Positions 42,961 through 51,471 of a stretch of DNA of 64,000 nt are shown in pieces (position 1 is the stretch's first letter; each line of letters starts with the position of its first letter). The translations under genes were made by a program, and so were the position numbers. Below the pieces are notes generated by a model that searched no databases, was not told the origin of the DNA, and saw nothing but the letters and a program-made list of their open reading frames with translations. The stretch is from an uncultured Dehalococcoidia bacterium. Lineage in GTDB: Bacteria; Chloroflexota; Dehalococcoidia; Lucifugimonadales; UBA1123. The stretch lies in assembly GCA_958296105.1 (NCBI GenBank), contig OY282441.1, positions 1,027,800 to 1,091,799 of the forward strand, in the 5' to 3' direction.

Positions 42961-43902
42961 TCAGCTAACGGAGAAGATGGCGATCAGCGTAGCTATGACT
43001 CCGGCGATGACCGTGCCTATCGTAGCCAGCATGAATCTCACCATCAGCGCCGTGGTTTCCCGCCTGTACAGGTCGATCCGCTCGCCCTGAGCTGTGAACT
43101 CTGCGCGCAGGTTCGTCTCCACTGCCATGATCTCTGCGCGCAGGTTGGTTTCCACTGCCATGATCTCCGCGCGCAGGTTGGTCTCCACCTTCTCGATCCG
43201 TTCGCCCTGAGCCATGATCTCTGCGCGCAGGTTGGTTTCCACTGCCATGATCTCTGCGCGCAGATTGGCCTCCACCTTCTCGATCCGTTCGCCCTGAGCC
43301 ATGATCTCCGCGCGCAGGTTGGCCTCCACCTGATCGATCCGCTCGCTCTGAGCCATGATCTCCGCGCGCAGGTTGGCCTCCACCCGCTCGATCCGCTCGC
43401 TCTGTGCCATGATCTCTGCGCGCAGGTTGGTCTCCACTGCCATGATCTCTGCGCGCAGGTTGGTCTCCACTGCCATGATCTCTGCGCGCAGGTTGGTCTC
43501 CACCTGCTCGATCCGTTCGCCCTGAGCCATGATCTCTGCGCGCAGGTTGGTTTCCACCCGCTCGATCCGTTCGCTCTGCGCCATGATCTCCGCGCGCAGG
43601 TTGGTCTCCACCCGCTTGATCCGCTCGCTCTGCGCCATGATCTCTGCGCGCAGGTTGGTCTCCACCCGCTCGATCCGCCGACCCTGCTCTGCGAACTGCG
43701 CCGTGATCTCTGCGCGCAGGTTGGTCTCCACTTGGTCGATCCGCCGACTCTGTGCGATGATCTCTGTGCGCAGGTTGGTCTCCACCCGCTCGATCCGTCC
43801 GCGAATATATGCCAAGTCGTCGTGCAAGACGTTCAGGCGCTCACTGACCTGATCGTATGTTCCCTCGAGCCTGCTGAGCCTGTCTTCGGTGACCATAGGC
43901 AT
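42961..43902 (-). CDS. Repeat-built coiled-coil protein with C-terminal membrane helix
   Basis: A 313-residue protein. After an N-terminal helix (VTEDRLSRLEGTYDQVSERL), about 15 near-identical copies of VETNLRAEIMA follow. Some are joined by QSERIER-type linkers to make 18-residue units; others are direct 11-residue units, so both 54- and 33-bp DNA repeats are seen. The C-terminus is a single hydrophobic helix (MLATIGTVIAGVIATLIAIFSV). A rod anchored at the membrane is implied. ATG 43902 has GGAGGA 6 bases upstream; the GTG at 43905 is too close to that site. The repeats look recently expanded. The role is unknown. Confidence 0.8.
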   Translation of the reverse strand: MPMVTEDRLSRLEGTYDQVSERLNVLHDDLAYIRGRIERVETNLRTEIIAQSRRIDQVETNLRAEITAQFAEQGRRIERVETNLRAEIMAQSERIKRVETNLRAEIMAQSERIERVETNLRAEIMAQGERIEQVETNLRAEIMAVETNLRAEIMAVETNLRAEIMAQSERIERVEANLRAEIMAQSERIDQVEANLRAEIMAQGERIEKVEANLRAEIMAVETNLRAEIMAQGERIEKVETNLRAEIMAVETNLRAEIMAVETNLRAEFTAQGERIDLYRRETTALMVRFMLATIGTVIAGVIATLIAIFSVS

Positions 43903-43976
43903 CACGTTTCCTCCGGTTGGCAGATCTCGTCTTTAGCAGAGTGCGCGGGCGGGGGCGGCTTGCGGGTCGCTCTCTG

Positions 43977-45638
43977 CTAGCTGGATTCTATCAGCTGCGC
44001 CTTCTGGTGAATGCCCGTCGCTCCGCTGGGGCGGGGCGGGTTGTACTCCTCGATCTGCGGCATGCCGTCCGCCTCTACGCAGCGCACCTCGAAGGCGTGG
44101 TTTCCAGCGTCGAAGGGCCAGTCGTATCTCCATATGACCCAAGTGGTCTCCGAGAGCGGCGAGCGCAGCTGCGCTTCCTGCCACGGCGAGTTATCCACCC
44201 GCACCTCGACCTTCGATATGCCGCGCGCTCCCGCGAAGGCGATTCCGCCGATTGGGAGGAGCTTCTGATCGCCGTTCTCGATCACCGAGTCGACGGCCAC
44301 CGTGTCCACAACGGAAGTGGCCCTGATGCGCGCGACCTTGTCCCATTGTCGCTGCACCCAGTAGCCATCGCGATACCCTTCTTCGCCAACGACCTCGATT
44401 CCGGTGATCCATTTGGGCTGCTTCATGCCGTACAGGTCAGGGAGCCAGATGCGGAGCGGGAAGCCGTGGTCGAAGGGAATGGGCCTGCCGTCCCAAGCGT
44501 AGGCGAGCATGACGCGGGGATCGGAGGCTATGAGATCCAGGGCGACGGTCTCGTGGAAGCCGTCTCCGCATGTTATGTCCAGATGCGTCGCTCCCGCCTG
44601 CGGGCGGACTTCGGCTAGGATGTGCTGAAGGCTGGCGCCCGTCCAGTAGGTGGTGCTGATCAGGTCGCCGCCCACGCGGTTGGAGATGCAGGTCAGCGTA
44701 ACGAACTGGCTTCTGGCTTCGTACCTCTCCATGATGTCCTGAAGCCTGAACGTCAGGGGGTTGTCCACCATCCCGGTGATCGGCAGCGTCCAGCCGGCTT
44801 CCTCTATCATCGTGGGCTGAGAGCGGATGAACACCTTGTAGTGGTCTCTGACTGCGGTGTACTCGGGGCGTGTGCCGAGCGCGGGCTTGAGCGGGTCGTT
44901 CTCGTTGGGAAGCTCGACCATCGGCTGGGAGTCGGGCATCTTCTCTCGCATCGCCTCCAGCTCGGCTTCGAACTGCTGCCGCTCGCTCGTGGCGAGAACG
45001 CGGCCGAGTCCGGCGCCGGCAACGGTGATCGTAGCGGTCGCAACGCCCATCCTGACGAGGAACTGCCGCCTGTCGACCACAGTCACCGAGCGCTCCTCGC
45101 CCTCGTCTTCGCCACTGACGCCCCACGGCGCGATGCCGAAGATCAGCTTGCGCGCCGACGCCACTGACGCGCCGCCCCATGTCAGAAACAGCAGAAGCGG
45201 CCACAGGAAGTTGAATGCCACGTTAACGGACGACTGGCCAATGTTCGCGGTGATTATGGCAATCGGTATGCCGACGACGGCGCCGACCAGCAGCCCCAAT
45301 CCATCCCCTCTGCTGGAGCGTCCGCGCGTTTCCACGATGGCGAAGACGACGGCAGTCAGGACGATGCCGCCTATCAGGAACATCATCAGTCCCATGATCT
45401 GCTCGGCTGTCTTGGCGGTGTCCGCCACGCTCGCGCCCACAAGCCCGATGCCGTCTATCATCAGGTCAATCCCGAACGTCACCACCGGGCCGGGCAGAAT
45501 CCGGGCGATCCAGTCGAACACGTCGAAGGGGGTGAAGGACAGATCCAGCCACTTGTCCGCGAAGTACATCAGCGCCATCATGGGGGCCGTCAACAGCGCG
45601 CCGACGAGCGCGCCGAATCGAACGTTTCGCAGCTTCAT
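43977..45638 (-). CDS. Membrane-fused sulfite-oxidase-type molybdopterin enzyme
   Basis: A 553-residue fusion. The first ~165 residues hold four or five membrane helices of no family I recognise. A short cytoplasmic link then leads to RRQFLVRMGVATATITVAGAG, which resembles a Tat signal with its twin Arg and hydrophobic stretch but lies inside the protein. The rest is a sulfite-oxidase/YedY molybdopterin domain with Mo-binding Cys317 in TLTCISNRVGGD, IRIWLPDLYGMKQPKWI and a C-terminal dimerisation domain (VRVDNSPWQEAQL). Expected chemistry is oxotransfer outside the membrane; the electron partner is not adjacent. Sulfite or methionine sulfoxide are candidate substrates only by family. Confidence 0.9.
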   Translation of the reverse strand: MKLRNVRFGALVGALLTAPMMALMYFADKWLDLSFTPFDVFDWIARILPGPVVTFGIDLMIDGIGLVGASVADTAKTAEQIMGLMMFLIGGIVLTAVVFAIVETRGRSSRGDGLGLLVGAVVGIPIAIITANIGQSSVNVAFNFLWPLLLFLTWGGASVASARKLIFGIAPWGVSGEDEGEERSVTVVDRRQFLVRMGVATATITVAGAGLGRVLATSERQQFEAELEAMREKMPDSQPMVELPNENDPLKPALGTRPEYTAVRDHYKVFIRSQPTMIEEAGWTLPITGMVDNPLTFRLQDIMERYEARSQFVTLTCISNRVGGDLISTTYWTGASLQHILAEVRPQAGATHLDITCGDGFHETVALDLIASDPRVMLAYAWDGRPIPFDHGFPLRIWLPDLYGMKQPKWITGIEVVGEEGYRDGYWVQRQWDKVARIRATSVVDTVAVDSVIENGDQKLLPIGGIAFAGARGISKVEVRVDNSPWQEAQLRSPLSETTWVIWRYDWPFDAGNHAFEVRCVEADGMPQIEEYNPPRPSGATGIHQKAQLIESS

Positions 45639-45693
45639 CGCATACCCTCCTCGATCTTGGTTCGGATCATGGTTTCAAGGTTTCCAAGTGGAC

Positions 45694-46821
45694 TCAATCC
45701 GCTGTCCAGCTGGCTAGGGCGCTCTCGTCGATCTCCAAGCCGAGTCCGGGGCGGTCGGAGAGCGTAATCGCGCCGCCGACGGGGATGATTGGGTCCACGA
45801 AAAGCTCCGCCACGCGCTCGGCCGGGCCGGTGAACTCCTCGGAGAACTCGTGCGGGCGTATCGCGTTCCCGACCGTGCTGTAAGCGTGCAGGCTCGCCAG
45901 CGAGTTTGCGCCGATGTTGGGGCTGTGGGGCATGATGACTTTGTTGCGCGCAACCGCCATCTCATAGACGCGCATGATCTCGGACACGCCGCCGACGTTG
46001 AGGATGTCGGGCTGGAGGATGTCCGGGTTGCCCAAGTCGAGCAGGTCTCTGAACTGCCACGCGGAGGTTGCCTGCTCGCCTGTGGAGACCTGGCAGTCGA
46101 GCGCGTCCACGACTTGGCGCAGGCCGGGGAAATCGTACTGCGGCAGCGGCTCTTCGAAGTGCGCCACGCCCATCTCCTCGAGTCTTCTGCCCTGAGTTAT
46201 GGCGGTGGATACGGAGTAGCCGCAGTTGGCGTCGAATCCGAGCGGCACATCGTCCGGCAGCCATTCGCGGCACGCTCTGAAGATGGCGAAGTCCTTGTCT
46301 GGGTCGGCGTCCTGTCTGTAGTCGCGCCAGTCCATGCGTATCTTGAAAGCGCGGAAGCCGCGCTCGTAGCCTTCCTGCACCTCTTCGAGCATCTCGCCGG
46401 GCGACTTGCGCCAGCCGTTGCCGCGACTCCAGTAGAGTGGGATCTCCGTGCGCGCCGCGCCGCCGAGCAGCTTGTGCAGCGGCATCCCCGCCGCCTTGCC
46501 CATGATGTCCCATATGGCGACGTCTATGGAGCCGACTATGGCAGAGGGCAGGCGGGTGGCGCGCTCCCCGTCGCCCAGAGCCAGAAGCTCCCATATGCGG
46601 CGAGGCTGGAGCGGGTCGATCCCGATGAGCAGCGGTTTGATCGTCTCTTCGAGATAGGCGCTGAACACGCCGTATCCGCGCGAGCCTTCGGCGATGCCGG
46701 TTATGCCCTCGTCCGTGAACACGCGAACCAGCAGTCTGCCCGGCCTGCCCACGAACGGAGTTCCACCCGTGGCGCTGTCGGGCGGCTTCAGCTGGGCTAC
46801 TTCGATATCCGTAATCTGCAT
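45694..46821 (-). CDS. Mandelate racemase/muconate lactonizing enzyme family protein
   Basis: Enolase-superfamily enzyme of 375 residues abstracting a proton alpha to a carboxylate. Lys160 in FKIRMD is the base region, and Asp197 (FDAN), Glu223 (FEEP) and Glu249 (TGEQ) are the metal ligands at the ends of successive strands. Asp272 and His299 (MPHSPN) form the likely Asp-His dyad, which points to the mandelate-racemase/acid-sugar dehydratase subgroup rather than the muconate branch. The likely reaction is dehydration or epimerisation of a sugar acid. It lies 52 bases downstream of an FAH-family gene on the same strand, a common partnership. Confidence 0.93.
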   Translation of the reverse strand: MQITDIEVAQLKPPDSATGGTPFVGRPGRLLVRVFTDEGITGIAEGSRGYGVFSAYLEETIKPLLIGIDPLQPRRIWELLALGDGERATRLPSAIVGSIDVAIWDIMGKAAGMPLHKLLGGAARTEIPLYWSRGNGWRKSPGEMLEEVQEGYERGFRAFKIRMDWRDYRQDADPDKDFAIFRACREWLPDDVPLGFDANCGYSVSTAITQGRRLEEMGVAHFEEPLPQYDFPGLRQVVDALDCQVSTGEQATSAWQFRDLLDLGNPDILQPDILNVGGVSEIMRVYEMAVARNKVIMPHSPNIGANSLASLHAYSTVGNAIRPHEFSEEFTGPAERVAELFVDPIIPVGGAITLSDRPGLGLEIDESALASWTAD

Positions 46822-46873
46822 GGGTGTACCTCTACTTGTCTTGCAGCTAAGCGGCCAGCGACATTATACACGC

Positions 46874-47635
46874 TCAGGCGTCCGCCACGACGGGGTTTCG
46901 CAGGATTCCAACGCCTTCGACCTCGACCTCCACCGTGTCGCCGACGGCAATCTCTCCGACGCCCGGGCAGCCGCTGGGGATGACGTCGCCGGGGTGCAGG
47001 GTCATCACCTCGGACATCCAGCTGACCAGCTCCGCCACTCCCCACAGCATATCGCCGCTGGAGCCGTGGACGACGGTTTCTCCGTTGAGACGGCACGCCA
47101 CGCCGAGACTGTCGCCGTCTATGCCTGTCGTGATCCAGGGGCCGATTGGGCAGAAGGTGTCGAAGTGCTTCACTCTCATGCTCGTGCCGCGCCCGGTGTC
47201 GCTCGTGGCGAGGACGCTCGCGCTGACGTCGTTGACGCAGGTGTAGCCAAAGACGTAATCCAGCGCGTTCGAGGCGCTGACGTGCTTGGCGCTCCTGCCG
47301 ATCACGATTCCAAGCTCTGCCTCGTGGATTACGGATCGCCCGATTCGGGGGTAGACGATAGGCTCGTTGTGTCCGATCACCGTGCCGGGCTGCTTGAGGA
47401 AGATGCCGGGGCCGTCGCGCTCGTCGCGCTCGCCGTAGTTGGCGGCGGCTGCCACGACCTTGTTGGCCCGCGTGTCGATTGGGGGCAGCAGCCTGACTGC
47501 GGACAGGTCGCACAGTGTACGTCCGGGTCTGGGTCTGGGGTTGCGGAAGACGCCGCCCCGCAGCGCCCTCACGTCGTCGCCTTCGACGACGCCCCAGCGA
47601 ACGCGGTCTCTCCATAGAAATCTTGCGATGTTCAT
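46874..47635 (-). CDS. FAH-family hydrolase/hydratase
   Basis: A 253-residue member of the fumarylacetoacetate hydrolase family, which cleaves or hydrates 2-oxo or acylpyruvate compounds. NKVVAAAANYGERDERDG, IFLKQPGTVIGHNEPI, EAELGIVIGRSAKHVSAS (metal-binding Glu), PIGPWITTGIDGDSLGV and HPGDVIPSGCPGVGEIAVGDTVEVEVEGVG follow the family order. It precedes the MR/MLE gene by 52 bases on the same strand, so together they may form a sugar-acid dehydratase and 2-keto-acid hydrolase/dehydratase pair. Two further FAH genes lie at 56198 and 57105. Confidence 0.92.
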   Translation of the reverse strand: MNIARFLWRDRVRWGVVEGDDVRALRGGVFRNPRPRPGRTLCDLSAVRLLPPIDTRANKVVAAAANYGERDERDGPGIFLKQPGTVIGHNEPIVYPRIGRSVIHEAELGIVIGRSAKHVSASNALDYVFGYTCVNDVSASVLATSDTGRGTSMRVKHFDTFCPIGPWITTGIDGDSLGVACRLNGETVVHGSSGDMLWGVAELVSWMSEVMTLHPGDVIPSGCPGVGEIAVGDTVEVEVEGVGILRNPVVADA

Positions 47636-47781
47636 TCGGCGCTCCTGAATGTTCGACGGCGGCAGTCAGCGAGGCTGTCCCGCCACTGCCAGTTGGACAT
47701 GCGGTTAGCGTCAACCATATCATACATGGGGGCTGCATCGAGCCTTGTTTCCCAAAGTTCTCGCGTGGAGGCTAAGACCCT

Positions 47782-48336
47782 ATGATAGGAGCGACCGGAG
47801 CGTCGGGTTCGGCGCGGGGCGACGCTGTGGAAGACGACGAAGCGCAACGGAAAAGTCCGCGCTGGATCACGCTGAACACTGTATCCACGCTGGTTCTGGC
47901 AATGATAATTGCCGTCGGAATCTTGCTGTCGGGCATCACCTTGAACCAGTTCCTCGTACAGAGGACGGCGGAGGTGATGGACGTGTCCAAGCTGAATGCG
48001 GACCGCATCAGCATCGAGATTCTGGAGTCGAAGCACGATGTGCTGACCTCGCTTGGGCTGTCGCCGGACGAAGCTGAGATCGAGCGCATACGCGAGTATC
48101 GAAGACACGCCGAAGAGATGAACGCCCGCATCGCGGAGGAGGGGGAGGGGGGCGAGGTCTCTCTGCGCGAACACGAGCTGTTCGCCGTCGGAGTCGCCCT
48201 GCTTTCCATCGCCATAACGATGAGCGCCGTATCCAACCTGCTAAAGGAGAAGAGGATATGGATGGCGGGGCTGGCGTTCGGCTTCGTCGGCAGCGGATTC
48301 GTCATCGCCGGAGTCTCGGAGATGCTGTTCGCTTAG
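47782..48336 (+). CDS. DUF4337-like membrane protein
   Basis: A 184-residue protein with a cytoplasmic acidic N-terminus, one membrane helix (TLVLAMIIAVGILLSGITLNQF), a charged soluble middle of about 80 residues (SKLNADRISIEILE to REHELFA) and two C-terminal helices. Order and length resemble DUF4337 proteins, which have no known function; this match is from memory of their layout. The ribosome-binding site GGAGG is about 10 bases before the ATG. Its stop codon lies inside the first copy of a 74-bp repeat, so the last residues are supplied by the repeat. Confidence 0.6.
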   Translation: MIGATGASGSARGDAVEDDEAQRKSPRWITLNTVSTLVLAMIIAVGILLSGITLNQFLVQRTAEVMDVSKLNADRISIEILESKHDVLTSLGLSPDEAEIERIREYRRHAEEMNARIAEEGEGGEVSLREHELFAVGVALLSIAITMSAVSNLLKEKRIWMAGLAFGFVGSGFVIAGVSEMLFA

Positions 48337-48473
48337 AGGGCGCGACGCGCGGCGAGGTCCGCTCACCCCCATCCTGACCTTCCCCCACAGGAGGAAGGGA
48401 GTTCGCCTAGAGGGCGCGACGCGCGGCGAAGTCCGCTCCCCCCATCCTAACCTTCCCCACAGGAGGAAGAGGG
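48328..48473. repeat. Two tandem ~74-bp repeats overlapping a gene's stop codon
   Basis: Copies at 48328-48401 and 48402-48473 (ttcgcttagagggcgcgacg, then tccgctcccccc and catcctaaccttccc). The first includes the stop codon of the DUF4337-like gene. The second half carries the atcctaaccttccc motif of the 28.7- and 38.4-kb arrays. Confidence 0.8.
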
Positions 48474-48478
48474 GATGG

Positions 48479-50542
48479 CTAACGCTGAATGGCTTCCAGC
48501 TCCTCTACGGGTATGTGGCAGTTGATGACGTGTCCATCGCCGTTCAAGCCCGTCTGCTGGGGCGGCGGGGTGTGGTCGCATATGTCGCCGAGCTTTCGCG
48601 GACACCTGCCGGCGAAGAAGCACCCCTCGAAAGCGGCGCGCAGCGTGGGAACCGAACCCTCCAGCCTTATGTGGGTCGGCTCGGCGTCCGGGTCGGGAAT
48701 GGGCGCGGCGGACAGCAGCGCCTCCGTGTATGGGTGGGACGGCGCGCTCAGCACGTCCGGCGAGGGTCCGTACTCTGCTACGTGTCCCGCGTACAGCACC
48801 AGTATGTCGTCCGAGACGTAGCGCACGACGCCCAGATCGTGGGTTATGAACACGTATGCGTTTCCGGTCTCTCGCTGGTGGTTTTCGAGCAGGTTCAACA
48901 CCTGCGCCTGCACGGAGACATCCAGCGCAGACACCGCTTCATCTGCGACGACGAGATCGGGGTTGGCTGCGAACGCGCTGGCGAGGGCGACGCGCTGCTG
49001 CTGTCCGCCGCTCAGCTCGGAAGGCTGCCTGTCTAGGAACGAGGGGTCGAGTCCGACGGACTCCAGCAGCTCTTCGGCTCGCTCGTTGCTTTCAGCGTGG
49101 CTCAGTCCGGCGAACTTTCTGAGCGCCCTCACGATCGCGTGGCGGATGGGCAGCTTGGGGTTGAGGGACGCGGTGGGGTTCTGGAACACCATTCGCATTG
49201 CCGAGCGCTGCTCTTCGGTGCGCTCGTGGACGTGGCTGTCCAGGCTCTCGCCGTGCAGCTCGAGGGAGCCGCCGTTTCTGGGTATGAGGCCGACTATCGC
49301 GCGCGCGGCGGTGCTCTTTCCGGAGCCGCTCTCGCCCACTATTCCGAGCGTGCGCCCCGATCCCACGCGCATATCCACGTCCACGAGGGCGCGGACGGGC
49401 TGGCGCACGGATGGGCCGAACAGTATCCACTTCTTGCGCCCGCCTCCGTAGAACTTCCTAAGCCCCTTCGCGTTGAGAACGGGGACGCCCCCATCTTGGT
49501 CCGGCTTCTGCTGGCGTTCCAGCAGGTCGCCCCATATGCCCGGCTTCACGTTCTCATGGTGGAGGCATTTCACCGCGTGGTCGTCTCCGGCATCCAGCAT
49601 GGGCGGGGAGACGGACGCGCAATCGTCCTGAGCCAGTGGGCAGCGGGGCGCGAACAGGCAGGATTCGGACTGTTCCACCTGGGCATCGAACACGGCGCCG
49701 GGGATGCTGCTGAGCTGGTGTTCCACGCCGTCGTCTCCCGGCGGCTGAGGCACGCATGACAGGAGGCCGGCGGTGTACGGATGGCGCGAGCCCTTGAACA
49801 GATCGCGCACTGCCGCCTGCTCGACGACCTCTCCGGCGTACATGACCGCGACGCGATCCGCCACTCTGGAGATCACGCCCAAGTTGTGGCTGACGAACAG
49901 TATGCCGGCGTTGACTCTGTCTTTCAGCTCGACTATCAAGTCGAGGATGGTGGCTTCGGTGGTGACGTCCAAGCCCGTGGTCGGCTCGTCCATGATGAGC
50001 AGATGCGGCTCGCAGGCGAGCGCCATGGCGATGACTACGCGCTGCTGCATCCCTCCGCTCAGCTGGTGCGGGTAGCGTCTGCCGATTCTTCCGGGGTCTG
50101 CCAGACCGACGCTCTCGAACAGATCCACTGCGCGATCTCGCGCCTGATCCGCCGTCATGTCGAGATGGTAGACGAGGGCTTCTTCGACCTGCCTTCCAAC
50201 GCGCATGGACGGGTTGAGCGATGTTACAGGGTCCTGATAGACCATAGCCATGTGGTTGCCGCGCATCTGTCGAAGCTCGGCGTCGGACATGGCGGTTATG
50301 TCCATGCCCTCGAAGCGCACGGCGCCTTCGACCTGCGCAGTGCCGGGCAGATAGCCCATCATGGCGAACGCTACGGTGGACTTTCCGCAGCCGGATTCGC
50401 CCACCAAGCCCAGCACTTCGCCTCTGGCTATCTCCAGCGAGGCTTGGCGCACGGCGCGAAACGCGCCTCGCGGGGTGTAGAAGGTCACGGCAAGGTCTTC
50501 GACCTGCATGAGCGGGGCTTCGGAATTTGGCGTCTGGGTCAT
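48479..50542 (-). CDS. Fused DppD-DppF ABC transporter ATPase
   Basis: A 687-residue protein holding both ATPases of a peptide-type importer in one chain. The first half has Walker A GLVGESGCGKST, signature LSGGMQQRV and Walker B HLLIMDEPT; the second GIVGESGSGKST, LSGGQQQRVALA and LVVADEAVSALD. After each is the oligopeptide-transporter C-terminal Cys segment (CLFAPRCPLAQDDC and CFFAGRCPRKLGDIC). ATG 50542 overlaps the stop of the DppC-type gene by four bases. The longer frame upstream belongs to the permease region and is not used. This is the only peptide-type ATPase in the window, so it could also serve the two ATPase-less operons at 14.7 and 21.7 kb. Confidence 0.95.
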   Translation of the reverse strand: MTQTPNSEAPLMQVEDLAVTFYTPRGAFRAVRQASLEIARGEVLGLVGESGCGKSTVAFAMMGYLPGTAQVEGAVRFEGMDITAMSDAELRQMRGNHMAMVYQDPVTSLNPSMRVGRQVEEALVYHLDMTADQARDRAVDLFESVGLADPGRIGRRYPHQLSGGMQQRVVIAMALACEPHLLIMDEPTTGLDVTTEATILDLIVELKDRVNAGILFVSHNLGVISRVADRVAVMYAGEVVEQAAVRDLFKGSRHPYTAGLLSCVPQPPGDDGVEHQLSSIPGAVFDAQVEQSESCLFAPRCPLAQDDCASVSPPMLDAGDDHAVKCLHHENVKPGIWGDLLERQQKPDQDGGVPVLNAKGLRKFYGGGRKKWILFGPSVRQPVRALVDVDMRVGSGRTLGIVGESGSGKSTAARAIVGLIPRNGGSLELHGESLDSHVHERTEEQRSAMRMVFQNPTASLNPKLPIRHAIVRALRKFAGLSHAESNERAEELLESVGLDPSFLDRQPSELSGGQQQRVALASAFAANPDLVVADEAVSALDVSVQAQVLNLLENHQRETGNAYVFITHDLGVVRYVSDDILVLYAGHVAEYGPSPDVLSAPSHPYTEALLSAAPIPDPDAEPTHIRLEGSVPTLRAAFEGCFFAGRCPRKLGDICDHTPPPQQTGLNGDGHVINCHIPVEELEAIQR

Positions 50543-51471
50543 CTGGAGTCTCCGGTTTCGGGGATGTTCTGCGCCTGTCGAATTCCGTCCGCCAGCAGGT
50601 TTATGCCGACGACCAGCGATGCCATAGCGAATCCGGGCGCGAGCGCGGACAAGGGGACTGTGCTCAGGTGCTTGGCGTTTTCGGCGACCATCAGCCCCCA
50701 ATCGGGCGTGGGCTCCTGCACTCCCAGCCCCAGGAAGCCCAGCCCTGCGGTGAGCAGCAGCGCGAAGCTGATCCGGATTGCGGCTTCGACCGCCACGACG
50801 GGCAGTACGTTGGGCAGTATCTCGCGGAACATTATGTACGGCGTCGGCTCGCCCCTGAGCCGCGCGCTCTCCACGAATTCGAGCGGCTTGACGGCAAGGG
50901 TGGCGCTTCTGATTACGCGGCTGTTGTTGGGCATGAACGAGATGCCGATGATGCCAATGATGATCCAAGAGTCGTCAACGCCGCTGAAGCGCTGAGTCGC
51001 CATGTTGATTACCAGTATCGCCAGCAGCAGCGAGGGAATGGCTAGGAGCCAGTCCACAATGCGCATGATGATCTGGTCGATCTTTCCTCCGGCGTATCCG
51101 CTGGTCACGCCGACTATGGTGCCGAGCGTGACGCCGAGTACGGTGCCGACGGTCGCAATCCATATTATCGAGCGCGCGCCAGCCAGCACGCGGCTCAGCA
51201 CGTCGCGCCCAAATTCGTCCGTGCCAAGCCAGTAGGCGGCGGTCGGCGCGCTGAAGCGGTCATCCAAGTGGAAATCGGTTGGGGTGTACGGAGTTATCCA
51301 TGGGCCGATGACGGCAAGGGTGAGGTGTACCATTACTATGGTGAATCCCACGCGCCCGGTGGTGGTGCGCAGGATGAGCGTCAGCGCGCTCCGAGCGGAG
51401 GATGCGAAGCGCAGGAGCGGGTTGGCGCTTGCCGATACGTCTCGGGCGGCGGTATGGTCTGCTGCTGCCAT
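50539..51471 (-). CDS. ABC transporter permease, DppC/OppC type, third operon
   Basis: Permease of 310 residues. It has an N-terminal tail, a membrane helix ending WITPYTPTDFHLDDR, then WLGTDEFGRDVLSRVLAGAR (DppC signature) and the EAA loop ESARLRGEPTPYIMFREILPNVLP. It is not closely similar to the paralogs in the first two operons and differs most at both ends. ATG 51471 overlaps the stop of the DppB-type gene by one base (TGATG), and its own stop overlaps the ATPase gene, so all three are translationally coupled. Confidence 0.95.
   Translation of the reverse strand: MAAADHTAARDVSASANPLLRFASSARSALTLILRTTTGRVGFTIVMVHLTLAVIGPWITPYTPTDFHLDDRFSAPTAAYWLGTDEFGRDVLSRVLAGARSIIWIATVGTVLGVTLGTIVGVTSGYAGGKIDQIIMRIVDWLLAIPSLLLAILVINMATQRFSGVDDSWIIIGIIGISFMPNNSRVIRSATLAVKPLEFVESARLRGEPTPYIMFREILPNVLPVVAVEAAIRISFALLLTAGLGFLGLGVQEPTPDWGLMVAENAKHLSTVPLSALAPGFAMASLVVGINLLADGIRQAQNIPETGDSR

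Noticed and set aside
42961-43902. Non-coding minisatellite or CRISPR-like repeats
   Set aside because: Repeats are multiples of three, keep one frame and encode a regular heptad/hendecad pattern with start, ribosome-binding site and membrane helix.
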